From positions 62,001-126,000 of the forward strand of contig OMWC01000008.1 of the NCBI GenBank assembly GCA_900314655.1: a DNA stretch of 64,000 nucleotides. Reading direction: 5' to 3'. Below the pieces are notes generated by a model. The model was not told the DNA's origin. It worked only from the letters and a program-made list of their open reading frames with translations, and made no database searches. Numbering within the stretch: the stretch's first letter is position 1; every line of letters starts with the position of its first letter. This document shows, one piece after another, positions 44,138-52,470 of this stretch. The position numbers and the translations under genes are program-made. The DNA is from an uncultured Prevotellaceae bacterium (GTDB lineage: Bacteria > Bacteroidota > Bacteroidia > Bacteroidales > Bacteroidaceae).

Positions 44138-47100
44138 ATGATGAAGTGTAATTATCTAAATACGATACTGTCCGTTCTTTCTTGTTTCGTTTTCACCACA
44201 GAAGTTCAAGGGCAAATACCCGATTTACCTATTGATCCCTTTCCACTTGATACACTTGCATGGTTTGAGGCTCATCCTGGCATGACACACATAAACAATT
44301 ATTCCTATAGAGGTAATAATGTCACTTCAAATCGGAATACTTGTACCGTTGAAGTGAACGCACCTGTAGATATTGCCTTCCGCTTCACCAACTATCAATA
44401 CCATAGAAACTACGGTCCGTTACTACCCAGTGGTCTTTATCCAGTTAATCTGACATTCAATCAGACATACAGCAGAGATGGAGAGACATTAGTCACAAAG
44501 AATTTTCATGTATCCGTAAACACTTCAACGATGGTGCTAAATCCTGAATGTGACACGTTGTCCTTTCTGCTACCAGGAACCTATATCCTCGAATTTAATG
44601 GAATAGACAGCCAAGCGTCTGTATTTCCTAATTTGAATACAGTAAGTCCTAACACAACTATAGTTGAAGGACCTGTTCACTATATAACTGTTGAGATGGA
44701 GGCTATTGCCATACCAGAACCGTCGCAACAAATTCCATTTGAAACGATACCTTCCCCAGACAATGACCTTCCGCCAAGCATGGCTGTTATGACTGGAAAA
44801 AACAGCATCACGGCATTTACGAGTGTGGATGGCAGTATGAGCACTGGAATAAAAAAAATAGAATATGTTGACGGTCTGGGAAGAAGTGAAGAGTTGGTAG
44901 ATGTGAGCGTGACGCCAAACCATAAGGATCTTGTCACTTATAAGGAATATGATGGATATGGAAGGGAATATAGACAATGGCTGCCAGCTTCAATGCAGAA
45001 TTCCACGGGTGAATACGCTTCTCAGGAAGAGTGTGCAGTGGCATCTATATCGACAAATGGCAATGACTCAGAACCATATTCCTTCACTGTTTATGAACCA
45101 TCTCCCCTAAACAGAATATCCGAACAATTTGGCTGCGGAAGTTTTTGGCATACGAACAACAAAAGAATTGTGACAGAATATTTGCTTAACCGCAATGATG
45201 ACAACCATTTAATTTGCAAGAATTATGAAGCCCATGCTCAAGGTTCTACAGGAATGACAGTCTCTTGCCTTGGCAACTATGCTGAAGGTAAATTGCAAGT
45301 AAATAAAATAACGGATGAGGACGGAAATGCCATGTGTTATTTCATAGATATGCAGGGGCAGACGGTCCTAATCCGCCAGATTACGGAAAACGGAAAGGCT
45401 GACACCTATTACATATATGACGGGCTGGGGAGACTCTGCGCCATTCTCCCACCTGAATTATCAGCCCAAGCCACAGGTGGTTTCGTTGACGGAGATCTCA
45501 TAGATATGTATGCTTACCTGTACAAGTACAATGACAGAGGGCTTGTCAGCAACAAAAAACTACCTGGTAAGGATTGGATATATTATGAATACGACATTTA
45601 TGACAGACTTCAATACAGTCAAGACGGAGAACAAAGGCTTAGGGAAGAAAAGACTTTTTACCTTTATGACGTGTTCGGGCGTGAATGCATTCGCGGCATT
45701 GGAAAAGATCACAACTCATCACTTGCTGTCACCAATGTGGAAGAGGGAACAACTGTATGCTATACAGGAAACAATTCTGATTGGATGGGGTATGATGGAG
45801 CATCAGTGAATTTGACCGATATCCGCATCACTCATGCCTACTTCTATGACAATTATAAATTCTTGCTTGCGAACAGCATATCATTGCCTGACACTTCACC
45901 TCTTTATGGAGAGGAGGCAGTCAATCCGCAAGGGCTGCTCACAGGAGAGGCAAACCTAAGGTTAAATGATGACAGCCTGAATGTCGTCTATGATTATAGT
46001 TTGTTTAAATATGACTCAAGAAACAGAATGATACATTCCGAGGCAACTAATATACAGGGAGGTATTGACATAGAGGATATTGAATTGAATTTCACTGGAC
46101 TTCCAACAAAGAAACGACTGAAGCACCCGTGGCCAGCCCATAGTGACATCATTCAACTCTATGAGTATGAATATGACCATGCCCTGCGTCTGACAAAAAT
46201 AAGCCACAGCACTAATGGAGCCCCATCTGTACTGTTGGCAGATAATACGTACGATGAATTGGGCAGGATCATTGAGGACAGAAGGAACGGTCATGAGAAA
46301 CTGAAAACGACTTACGGTTATAACGTGCGCAGTTGGATAACTGGGATTGAGAGTCAACCTTTTAAAGAATATCTTTATTATAACACCTCTCACAATGGCA
46401 GTGTGCCTCGATTCGGTGGTGGTATTTCCTCCATAGATTATAAGGTGGGCCGCTCCACTCAAGGCTATAATTTCTCCTATGATGCCATGTCTCGGCTGAT
46501 AGGAGCCAGTTATACGACTAATGGAAGCACCAATTCGTCATACAACACTCATTACACCTATGACTTGATGGGCAATATGCTCACATTAGTACGAAACGGA
46601 AGCCAGGACTCAGGCTTCGGAGCGATAGATGATGTTACATTCACTTATAACGGCAATCAGTTAATAAAAGCCGACGATGACGCTACGGATCCGACTTATG
46701 CGGGTGCCTTCAACTTCGTGGACGGAGCAGGCGCAAGCATCGAATACGAATACGACCTAAACGGTAATATGACAAAAGATTTGAATAAAAACATTTCGTC
46801 AATCCAATATAATTGTCTAAATTTGCCGCAAGAAATAACATTCAGTAATGGAAATATGATCAAATACGCCTACAGTTCCAATGGCAAGAAACAAAAGGTC
46901 AGTTATTATACCAGACAGATGAATCAGACGCAATTGAGTCTGCTGGTCAGCCGTATTTATTGCAGTGGCATGATTTTTGAATACGGGACACTGATGCAAA
47001 TTTTCTTTGACGGTGGATACGTTACGTTAAGTGGGACAACCCCTAACTATTATTTCTACCTGAAGGACCATCTGGGCAATAACCAGATGGTGGTCAGTGG

Positions 47101-47974
47101 GAACGGAACGATATTACAAAGGAATTATTATTATCCTTTCGGAGGTTTAATGTTTACGGGTAGCAGCGGAGACTTGAATCGCTTCAAGTTCAACGGCAAA
47201 GAACTGGATCGTATTCATGGACTGGACTGGTATGACTATGGCGCAAGGTTCTATGATGCGGCAATAGGCAGATGGCCGACGGTTGACCCCCTGTGCGAAA
47301 AAAATTATAGCATCAGTCCGTATGCGTATTGTGTGAATAATCCTATGAATGCAGTTGATAAAGAAGGAGAAAGGACTATCTTTATAAATGGGAAAATTGG
47401 ATTTGAATCACCAGAGGCAGGAAATCCTTATTGGGGTATTAACGGGTCTAAAACAAGCTCTTTTATTACTGGTGCCCTTAATTATTTTCATGATGACAAT
47501 TATAGAATATTGGCAGCTGATTACGGATGGACTTCTACAGCAGAAGACCGCTTCAAAATAGGATATGAATATGCGAAAAACAATATTGATCTTCTGACGA
47601 TGGACTTAAAAGCAGGCGAACAGTTTAATTTTGTCTCTCACAGCATGGGGGCAGCTCTTACAGAAGGCATTGCAAAATACTTAAATGAAAAGGGCTTTGG
47701 TGTATCAAATATTGTACACATAAACCCTTATCAAGCTGCCGATATCTCGACATTGGAATCTGCAAATACTATAGACTATCAAAACACTGATGATCCCGTA
47801 ATTCATTTTATTCCATTTAGTTCATCAGGTAAAATTCAGAATGCAGACCAATATATCAGAGAATTTTCCGGTGAATCTCTATTCTACAAGCATTTCTGGC
47901 CTATATCATTAGGAAAAAACTTTTGGGATAGGTTGGGGACATATACGTACAGGTTGGGAACTTATATATATTGA
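44138..47974 (+). CDS. RHS polymorphic toxin (DUF6443 and RHS core) with lipase-like C-terminal tip
   Basis: A 1278-aa protein with signal peptide (LNTILSVLSCFVFTTEVQG). A DUF6443-type region lies at about residues 215-340 (KIEYVDGLGRSEELVDVSV), then YD repeats (YYIYDGLGRLCAI, YTYDLMGNMLTL), then the RHS core ending KELDRIHGLDWYDYGARFYD, GRWPTVDPL and SPYAYCVNNPMNAVDKEG. The last ~190 residues are the variable tip: FNFVSHSMGAALTEG is like the nucleophile elbow of alpha/beta hydrolases (Ser1169), with Asp1218/1219 and His1252 as plausible partners. So the tip is a candidate lipase or esterase toxin. The next gene encodes a membrane protein suited as immunity factor. Confidence 0.85.
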   Translation: MMKCNYLNTILSVLSCFVFTTEVQGQIPDLPIDPFPLDTLAWFEAHPGMTHINNYSYRGNNVTSNRNTCTVEVNAPVDIAFRFTNYQYHRNYGPLLPSGLYPVNLTFNQTYSRDGETLVTKNFHVSVNTSTMVLNPECDTLSFLLPGTYILEFNGIDSQASVFPNLNTVSPNTTIVEGPVHYITVEMEAIAIPEPSQQIPFETIPSPDNDLPPSMAVMTGKNSITAFTSVDGSMSTGIKKIEYVDGLGRSEELVDVSVTPNHKDLVTYKEYDGYGREYRQWLPASMQNSTGEYASQEECAVASISTNGNDSEPYSFTVYEPSPLNRISEQFGCGSFWHTNNKRIVTEYLLNRNDDNHLICKNYEAHAQGSTGMTVSCLGNYAEGKLQVNKITDEDGNAMCYFIDMQGQTVLIRQITENGKADTYYIYDGLGRLCAILPPELSAQATGGFVDGDLIDMYAYLYKYNDRGLVSNKKLPGKDWIYYEYDIYDRLQYSQDGEQRLREEKTFYLYDVFGRECIRGIGKDHNSSLAVTNVEEGTTVCYTGNNSDWMGYDGASVNLTDIRITHAYFYDNYKFLLANSISLPDTSPLYGEEAVNPQGLLTGEANLRLNDDSLNVVYDYSLFKYDSRNRMIHSEATNIQGGIDIEDIELNFTGLPTKKRLKHPWPAHSDIIQLYEYEYDHALRLTKISHSTNGAPSVLLADNTYDELGRIIEDRRNGHEKLKTTYGYNVRSWITGIESQPFKEYLYYNTSHNGSVPRFGGGISSIDYKVGRSTQGYNFSYDAMSRLIGASYTTNGSTNSSYNTHYTYDLMGNMLTLVRNGSQDSGFGAIDDVTFTYNGNQLIKADDDATDPTYAGAFNFVDGAGASIEYEYDLNGNMTKDLNKNISSIQYNCLNLPQEITFSNGNMIKYAYSSNGKKQKVSYYTRQMNQTQLSLLVSRIYCSGMIFEYGTLMQIFFDGGYVTLSGTTPNYYFYLKDHLGNNQMVVSGNGTILQRNYYYPFGGLMFTGSSGDLNRFKFNGKELDRIHGLDWYDYGARFYDAAIGRWPTVDPLCEKNYSISPYAYCVNNPMNAVDKEGERTIFINGKIGFESPEAGNPYWGINGSKTSSFITGALNYFHDDNYRILAADYGWTSTAEDRFKIGYEYAKNNIDLLTMDLKAGEQFNFVSHSMGAALTEGIAKYLNEKGFGVSNIVHINPYQAADISTLESANTIDYQNTDDPVIHFIPFSSSGKIQNADQYIREFSGESLFYKHFWPISLGKNFWDRLGTYTYRLGTYIY
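47201..47264 (+). repeat. 64-bp RHS-core repeat, copy 1
   Basis: Identical over 64 bases to 48539-48602, encoding ELDRIHGLDWYDYGARFYDA. It is placed just before the variable tip in the main RHS gene. Confidence 0.95.
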
Positions 47975-47980
47975 TGTTCG

Positions 47981-48430
47981 ATGAAAAATAATTGGTTCAT
48001 TATAATCAAGATAGCCTGTGTTATTCCAGTTATAGCAGATGGTCTATTCGTATGGCTGCAAATGCTATTTTCGTATACGCTGTCTCTACAAGATTATTTT
48101 TTTATATTTATCATACCATTCATATTTAGGAATACTGGTATCTTTTATTTCATGACAAATAAACTTCAGATATGGAATAAGCTGTCTTATATTTTGTATA
48201 TATTGATAGTCCTCAATGCGGTTTTTATTGTTATTAATATTAAATCCACATTTATAGAAATTGACAATTTTGTTTACTATTTCAATCATTTCCAAAGTAT
48301 TAATAACGCCTCAATAATATGTATTTTCATGCCATTTTGTATAAGACTTATTTGCTTCTTCTATTTTGTATATGATATTTTATTGACAGATTTAAACAAA
48401 AAACAGTACTCTGATCCCAGAAAATCTTAA
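47981..48430 (+). CDS. Candidate immunity protein (membrane) for the lipase-like tip
   Basis: A 149-aa protein with four predicted membrane segments (for example IIIKIACVIPVIADGLFVWL and NNASIICIFMPFCIRLICF) and short charged loops. No family recognised. Its place 6 bases after the toxin gene, small size and AT-rich composition fit an immunity gene; a membrane location would suit a toxin that attacks lipid. Its stop is immediately followed by the ATG of an orphan RHS tip. Confidence 0.6.
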   Translation: MKNNWFIIIKIACVIPVIADGLFVWLQMLFSYTLSLQDYFFIFIIPFIFRNTGIFYFMTNKLQIWNKLSYILYILIVLNAVFIVINIKSTFIEIDNFVYYFNHFQSINNASIICIFMPFCIRLICFFYFVYDILLTDLNKKQYSDPRKS

Positions 48431-49363
48431 ATGAATTATAATGAACAGTTGACGAACTACTATCCGTTCGGTGCACCGTACTCCGATCCTGCGGCCGTAA
48501 CGGGTTCCACCGTCCAGCCTTACAAGTATAACGGCAAGGAACTGGATCGTATTCATGGACTGGACTGGTATGACTATGGCGCAAGGTTCTATGATGCGGC
48601 AACAGGGCGATGGCCGACAATGGATCCGTTGGCAGAGAAGAAACCAGAAATGAGTCCCTATGCTTTTTGTGGGAATAATCCTGTGAGCAGAATAGACCCC
48701 AACGGATTAGACTGGTATCAGAATAATGAAACTCAATATTATACGTGGTTCGATGGGGATGGAGATCGTGAAGGATTTACTCATATTGGTGGAGTAGGCT
48801 CTGTGCTAGGGGAGTTTGAGTCAAAAATCAATAATATTCTTATAGACGTTTACAAGAATAAGGACGGTTTATATTCTGAAGGGCGTACTATGGAGATAAC
48901 CAATCCAAATAAAGGTGCCATCTTGCCTTCAGATATAAATAAAATGGATGATTTTCTTGATGAATTTGTTTATGGATATGGTCCTGAAATATCCATATTA
49001 ACAAGTAACCACCCCTATACAAAAGCTTTACAGACAGACGACAAAGTTGTTAAAGGTCAACAACTATTGCGTTCAGGTGATACAGATATTCCTGGGGAGA
49101 TAACTAGAGTAAAAAGAGAATGGTGGCCATGGGATGTTTTCTCAACACTATCTATAGTGAAACAGTTTGTTGGGTCATATTCATTTGATTCGTATACTGC
49201 ACAAGATGGGAAACATCTTTTGAATATTATTTATGATACAAAAAGTGTTCGATCACTTTTTTATCACATACCAGGAACAGAATATTTAAATCATTCAAGA
49301 AACAGTGTTGTAAAACCGTTAGCAACAATATATCAATTTTATATATGGAAATCAAAAAAGTAA
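48431..49363 (+). CDS. Orphan RHS core end with a second, unrelated toxin tip
   Basis: A 310-aa protein without signal peptide. Residues 1-90 are only the end of an RHS core (YYPFGAPYSDPAAV, KELDRIHGLDWYDYGARFYD, GRWPTMDPLAEKKPEMSPYA). After DPNGLDWYQ comes a tip unlike the lipase-like one: acidic, with WFDGDGDREGFTHIGG, KREWWPWDVFSTLSI and SLFYHIPGTEYLNHSR. I do not recognise its fold or activity. This is the layout of a displaced toxin cassette: it can replace the current tip by recombination at the shared core but is not expected to be exported by itself. Confidence 0.7.
   Translation: MNYNEQLTNYYPFGAPYSDPAAVTGSTVQPYKYNGKELDRIHGLDWYDYGARFYDAATGRWPTMDPLAEKKPEMSPYAFCGNNPVSRIDPNGLDWYQNNETQYYTWFDGDGDREGFTHIGGVGSVLGEFESKINNILIDVYKNKDGLYSEGRTMEITNPNKGAILPSDINKMDDFLDEFVYGYGPEISILTSNHPYTKALQTDDKVVKGQQLLRSGDTDIPGEITRVKREWWPWDVFSTLSIVKQFVGSYSFDSYTAQDGKHLLNIIYDTKSVRSLFYHIPGTEYLNHSRNSVVKPLATIYQFYIWKSKK
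48539..48602 (+). repeat. 64-bp RHS-core repeat, copy 2
   Basis: Identical to 47201-47264. The two copies are direct repeats 1338 bases apart; recombination between them would delete the lipase tip and its immunity gene and fuse the second tip to the main RHS protein in frame. Confidence 0.95.
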
Positions 49364-49779
49364 TAATACTTGTAATTGCAGCACTTTTGCCATTTTCATG
49401 TGACTTTACAGAATGTAAACGTATAGGGGATACAAATTTCTATTTGCTTCCTGATTGGCAAGGCCGAGGTTCTTATCTCTATCACGATGATGATGAGCGA
49501 GGCGGTTTCTTTCCAATCACTCATGAGGGTATTGTTAGAGACGTTTATTGGAATCAGCGATTCGTTATTATTAAATGCAGCCAATCAGATGACCATAGCA
49601 TAAAATACTGGTATATAATGAATAATATCAAGAAATACAGTTGGAATAGATTTGAGATTAACCAATTCCAAAATGTAGGGGAATATGAAATCGCATTAGA
49701 CACAATTGGAGTATCTGAAAAACAAATGAATCACACTGATGGAACAATACCTTGGCGCATTTCTTTTACAAAACCATGA
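49345..49779 (+). CDS. Candidate immunity lipoprotein for the second RHS tip
   Basis: A 144-aa lipoprotein with lipobox LPFSC at about residues 15-19 of the signal peptide MEIKKVIILVIAALLPFS; mature part begins CDFTECK. The body is rich in Trp, Tyr and Asp (SYLYHDDDERGGFFPITHEG). It overlaps the end of the orphan toxin gene by 19 bases, the usual tight toxin-immunity coupling. Family not recognised. Confidence 0.6.
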   Translation: MEIKKVIILVIAALLPFSCDFTECKRIGDTNFYLLPDWQGRGSYLYHDDDERGGFFPITHEGIVRDVYWNQRFVIIKCSQSDDHSIKYWYIMNNIKKYSWNRFEINQFQNVGEYEIALDTIGVSEKQMNHTDGTIPWRISFTKP

Positions 49780-49795
49780 TGGAAGTGTGAGCTAA

Positions 49796-49972
49796 TATAG
49801 TGGGGATGGAAACGCCTCAACATTGGGAATTGGATATTTCGGTTATGTAAAAGGAAAAGGACTAAACCCATCAGGGAAGCATGTTTCTGACATGTATGGC
49901 ATAACGATTAATTCTTCACCCGTTGTTTATTCAAAAGAAAGAAGCAAGACATGGATACCTTTTTCTCATTAA
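49796..49972 (+). pseudogene. Remnant of a third RHS toxin tip
   Basis: An open frame of 58 codons with no usable start, bounded by a stop at 49793, reading GDGNASTLGIGYFGYVKGKG and SGKHVSDMYGITINSS and ending TWIPFSH. It has the look of the end of a secreted toxin domain and overlaps the following small gene by 22 bases, as tips overlap immunity genes elsewhere in this locus. Everything upstream of it has been lost. Confidence 0.55.
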
Positions 49973-50364
49973 TAAAAGAACTTTTTAAGAATCACAAGTT
50001 AGATATTTCCTTCTTTATACTGGCCGCCATGTTTGCCTATTATTCTCATAAAGAAACGAAAGAATGGTTGAACGATAAAGACCGCATAGTGAAAACCATT
50101 CGTGAAGAAGTAATTCATGTTAGGGTTACAGACTATAGTGATTGGATGGGAGATATGGATGTTTATGGGTATGGAAATAATGGAAAGAAAATATATTGTG
50201 TGGTTTCAAGAACATGGCCTTTCTATAATAAAATTGAGATTGGTGACAGTATTGTCAAAGAATATGGAAAATTAGATTTGAAAATAATAAAAAAAGATAC
50301 GACAATAGTGTTACATGCTGAGGTGTTAAATGAAATATTGTCGGATGAAGATAGTATTAAATGA
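49951..50364 (+). CDS. Small membrane-anchored protein, candidate third immunity gene
   Basis: A 137-aa protein with one membrane helix near residues 17-32 (KLDISFFILAAMFAYYSH) and a soluble basic C-terminal domain. No family recognised. The ATG lies inside the end of the toxin remnant. AT-rich like its neighbours. Confidence 0.55.
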   Translation: MDTFFSLIKELFKNHKLDISFFILAAMFAYYSHKETKEWLNDKDRIVKTIREEVIHVRVTDYSDWMGDMDVYGYGNNGKKIYCVVSRTWPFYNKIEIGDSIVKEYGKLDLKIIKKDTTIVLHAEVLNEILSDEDSIK

Positions 50365-50445
50365 CCTGTTGTAAGAAAAAAATGTCGTATGCTGATAATA
50401 ATACATTAAAACAGTTTAGTATAATAATTGATAAATTAAGAAAAT

Positions 50446-50904
50446 ATGATTAAAGATTATTTTTCGTCTATATGGGAGACGGCAAAGAAATTCAGTGACT
50501 ACGGTTCTTGCGCTACCAGAAAAGAATTCTGGGGATTCATCCTGTTTGGTTTGCTTTTTGGCATTTGTGTGTTTGTTATATCCTACATTGTTCTTTTTAA
50601 TTATGGTACAGTTAAGGATATATCTTCTGGGAATCGTGTCGGTCATGTCGCTTATATAAACTTAACACATCCATGGGACTTGCTAGTTTGTATCTTCATA
50701 TTGGCCTATATCATCCTCTACTTTTCTCCATTAGCGGCTGTCACTGTGAGAAGGCTCCATGATTCTGGTCGGTCTGGTTTCTGGATGCTGGTATCTTTTG
50801 TTCCTGCGGTGGGCACTTGGATTCTGTTGTTCTTACTGTGCCTGCCTACAAATCCTAAAAGTGAATACAGCGACACCTTCTTTGACTTTTTAGGCGAAGA
50901 ATAG
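50446..50904 (+). CDS. DUF805 family membrane protein
   Basis: A 152-aa protein with about four membrane helices. FSDYGSCATRKEFWGFILFG at the N-terminus, VTVRRLHDSGRSGFWMLVSF in the middle and the LPTNPKSEYSD tail are hallmarks of DUF805 (YhaH-like). Function unknown. It could be an independent gene or a further immunity-like gene picked up by the locus. Confidence 0.85.
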   Translation: MIKDYFSSIWETAKKFSDYGSCATRKEFWGFILFGLLFGICVFVISYIVLFNYGTVKDISSGNRVGHVAYINLTHPWDLLVCIFILAYIILYFSPLAAVTVRRLHDSGRSGFWMLVSFVPAVGTWILLFLLCLPTNPKSEYSDTFFDFLGEE

Positions 50905-50932
50905 CTCTCTGTTAACACTAACATTCCTAACA

Positions 50933-52081
50933 ATGAAACATATATTGACAATTATATCATTGGCGATAATCAACATTGCCGCCAGTGCGCAAAACATCCA
51001 AGGTTCATATCGGCCTAAGGCTGACGGGCAAGTGAAGAAACAAAAGGTGGAGCACCAGCATCTGGAAGCCACAGGACAAAGTGTCGTATGGGATTTCAGT
51101 GAAATAGGGATTCTGGACGACTACCACACTGTGAAATACGACTTGAAAGAACGAGAAGGTGCTGACAGCATCATTGCTGGCACGGAGCAGCGTACACGTT
51201 ATTACTACGATTCTACGCCCGACTCCATAATACTATGCGGGTATGAGAATAACCTTACCAAAGTGGAGTATGACCGTCCAGAACTGCTGCTACACATGCC
51301 TTTAACCTATGGCTGCCGCCATGAAGGGGTATTCCATGGCACGGAGGCATACTGCGATAAAATGTTCATGCGGGTCTGCGGCTCCTATATAGTGGAGGTG
51401 GATGGAACAGGAAATATGCTACTGCCTTCAGGTGATACGCTACGGCATGTCAGCAGAGTGCATATCCGCAAACTGACATCACATCAACACTATCCTCTCA
51501 TCATGACGGAGCAGGAACTGAAAGTGTTTGTGGACAGCATAGTGCCATACACTTCCGACAGCATCCACCTTCACCTGATAACTGACACATTGCTGACAGA
51601 GACCAACACCTATCGTTGGTATGCCGTAGGCTACCGCTATCCCATTATGGAATTCACATCTATCGGCCACCCAAACGCCCAGCCTTACTATACTTCAGCC
51701 TACTATTGTAGTCCTGAAGAACAGAAACTGACAAACGACAAGGAAAACCAATGGATACGTCAGTTGTTAGCAGATACCGATAATAATGGGGGCCGTGGAA
51801 ACAACCGAAACTCTGATGGCAGGAACATATCGCCCATACGGAATACCAATATCACTATTAGCGGCATGACCATTACCATTAACTATGACCTTACGGCAGA
51901 TGCCACCGTGAATGCTATGGTGTGCGGCATCTCGGGAATAGTCTATCGCCAGGCATCCCAATCAGGTCAAGCAGCTAACAGTTACCAACTCAACATCAAT
52001 TGCAGTGGTTTACACCACGAACAGTATGTGCTCTACCTGAATGTCAACGGACATGTAACCAGCCATACCGTTTCTTTGTGA
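50933..52081 (+). CDS. Secreted protein with a possible T9SS C-terminal domain
   Basis: A 382-aa protein with signal peptide MKHILTIISLAIINIAASA. The central part is beta-rich and unassigned. A low-complexity linker (NNGGRGNNRNSDGRN) precedes the last ~80 residues (ITINYDLTADATVNAMVCG, GIVYRQASQSGQAANSYQLN, QYVLYLNVNGHVTSHTVSL), which follow the pattern of type A sorting domains of the type IX system. This last reading is by pattern only. It ends the accessory gene row. Confidence 0.6.
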   Translation: MKHILTIISLAIINIAASAQNIQGSYRPKADGQVKKQKVEHQHLEATGQSVVWDFSEIGILDDYHTVKYDLKEREGADSIIAGTEQRTRYYYDSTPDSIILCGYENNLTKVEYDRPELLLHMPLTYGCRHEGVFHGTEAYCDKMFMRVCGSYIVEVDGTGNMLLPSGDTLRHVSRVHIRKLTSHQHYPLIMTEQELKVFVDSIVPYTSDSIHLHLITDTLLTETNTYRWYAVGYRYPIMEFTSIGHPNAQPYYTSAYYCSPEEQKLTNDKENQWIRQLLADTDNNGGRGNNRNSDGRNISPIRNTNITISGMTITINYDLTADATVNAMVCGISGIVYRQASQSGQAANSYQLNINCSGLHHEQYVLYLNVNGHVTSHTVSL

Positions 52082-52203
52082 GAATCACGTGCTCACACAG
52101 GGGCTGGCCTTCTGTGAGCACGACAGCAACCATCTGCATATCAAAAAATGAATATGAACGGAGATTCTGCTCTCCTATAACGTTAATGAAATCTTAAAAA
52201 CAA

Positions 52204-52470
52204 ATGGAAAAGATAGTGAAGAACGGAGATACGATATTGGCCATTTTGGTTGGAGTTTGTGGAATTCTGTATCAGAAGACTGGCATGAAACTATTCGACT
52301 ACGCAACAGTAATATCATGTGCCTTACTTGTGGGCCTGACAATATACAATATAACCGTGCTGGTTGATAACAAAAAGGTATTCAATCATAAAAGGTTGCG
52401 TTTGTTCGGAAATCTGTTTTTTCTGCTGTTGGGATATACATATTTGTTCCTGAAACTGGTAGTTTTGTGA
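52204..52470 (+). CDS. Small membrane protein of unknown function
   Basis: An 88-aa protein with three hydrophobic segments (ILAILVGVCGILYQ, YATVISCALLVGLTIYNIT, LFGNLFFLLLGYTYLFLKLV). Not recognised. Preceded by a short 5' region rich in stop codons and followed by the gene desert. Confidence 0.5.
   Translation: MEKIVKNGDTILAILVGVCGILYQKTGMKLFDYATVISCALLVGLTIYNITVLVDNKKVFNHKRLRLFGNLFFLLLGYTYLFLKLVVL

Noticed and set aside
41015..47974. Insecticidal Tc toxin (TcB/TcC) locus
   Set aside because: No TcA-like or SpvB-TcB propeller gene was recognised; signal peptides and DUF6443 point to the Bacteroidota RHS group.
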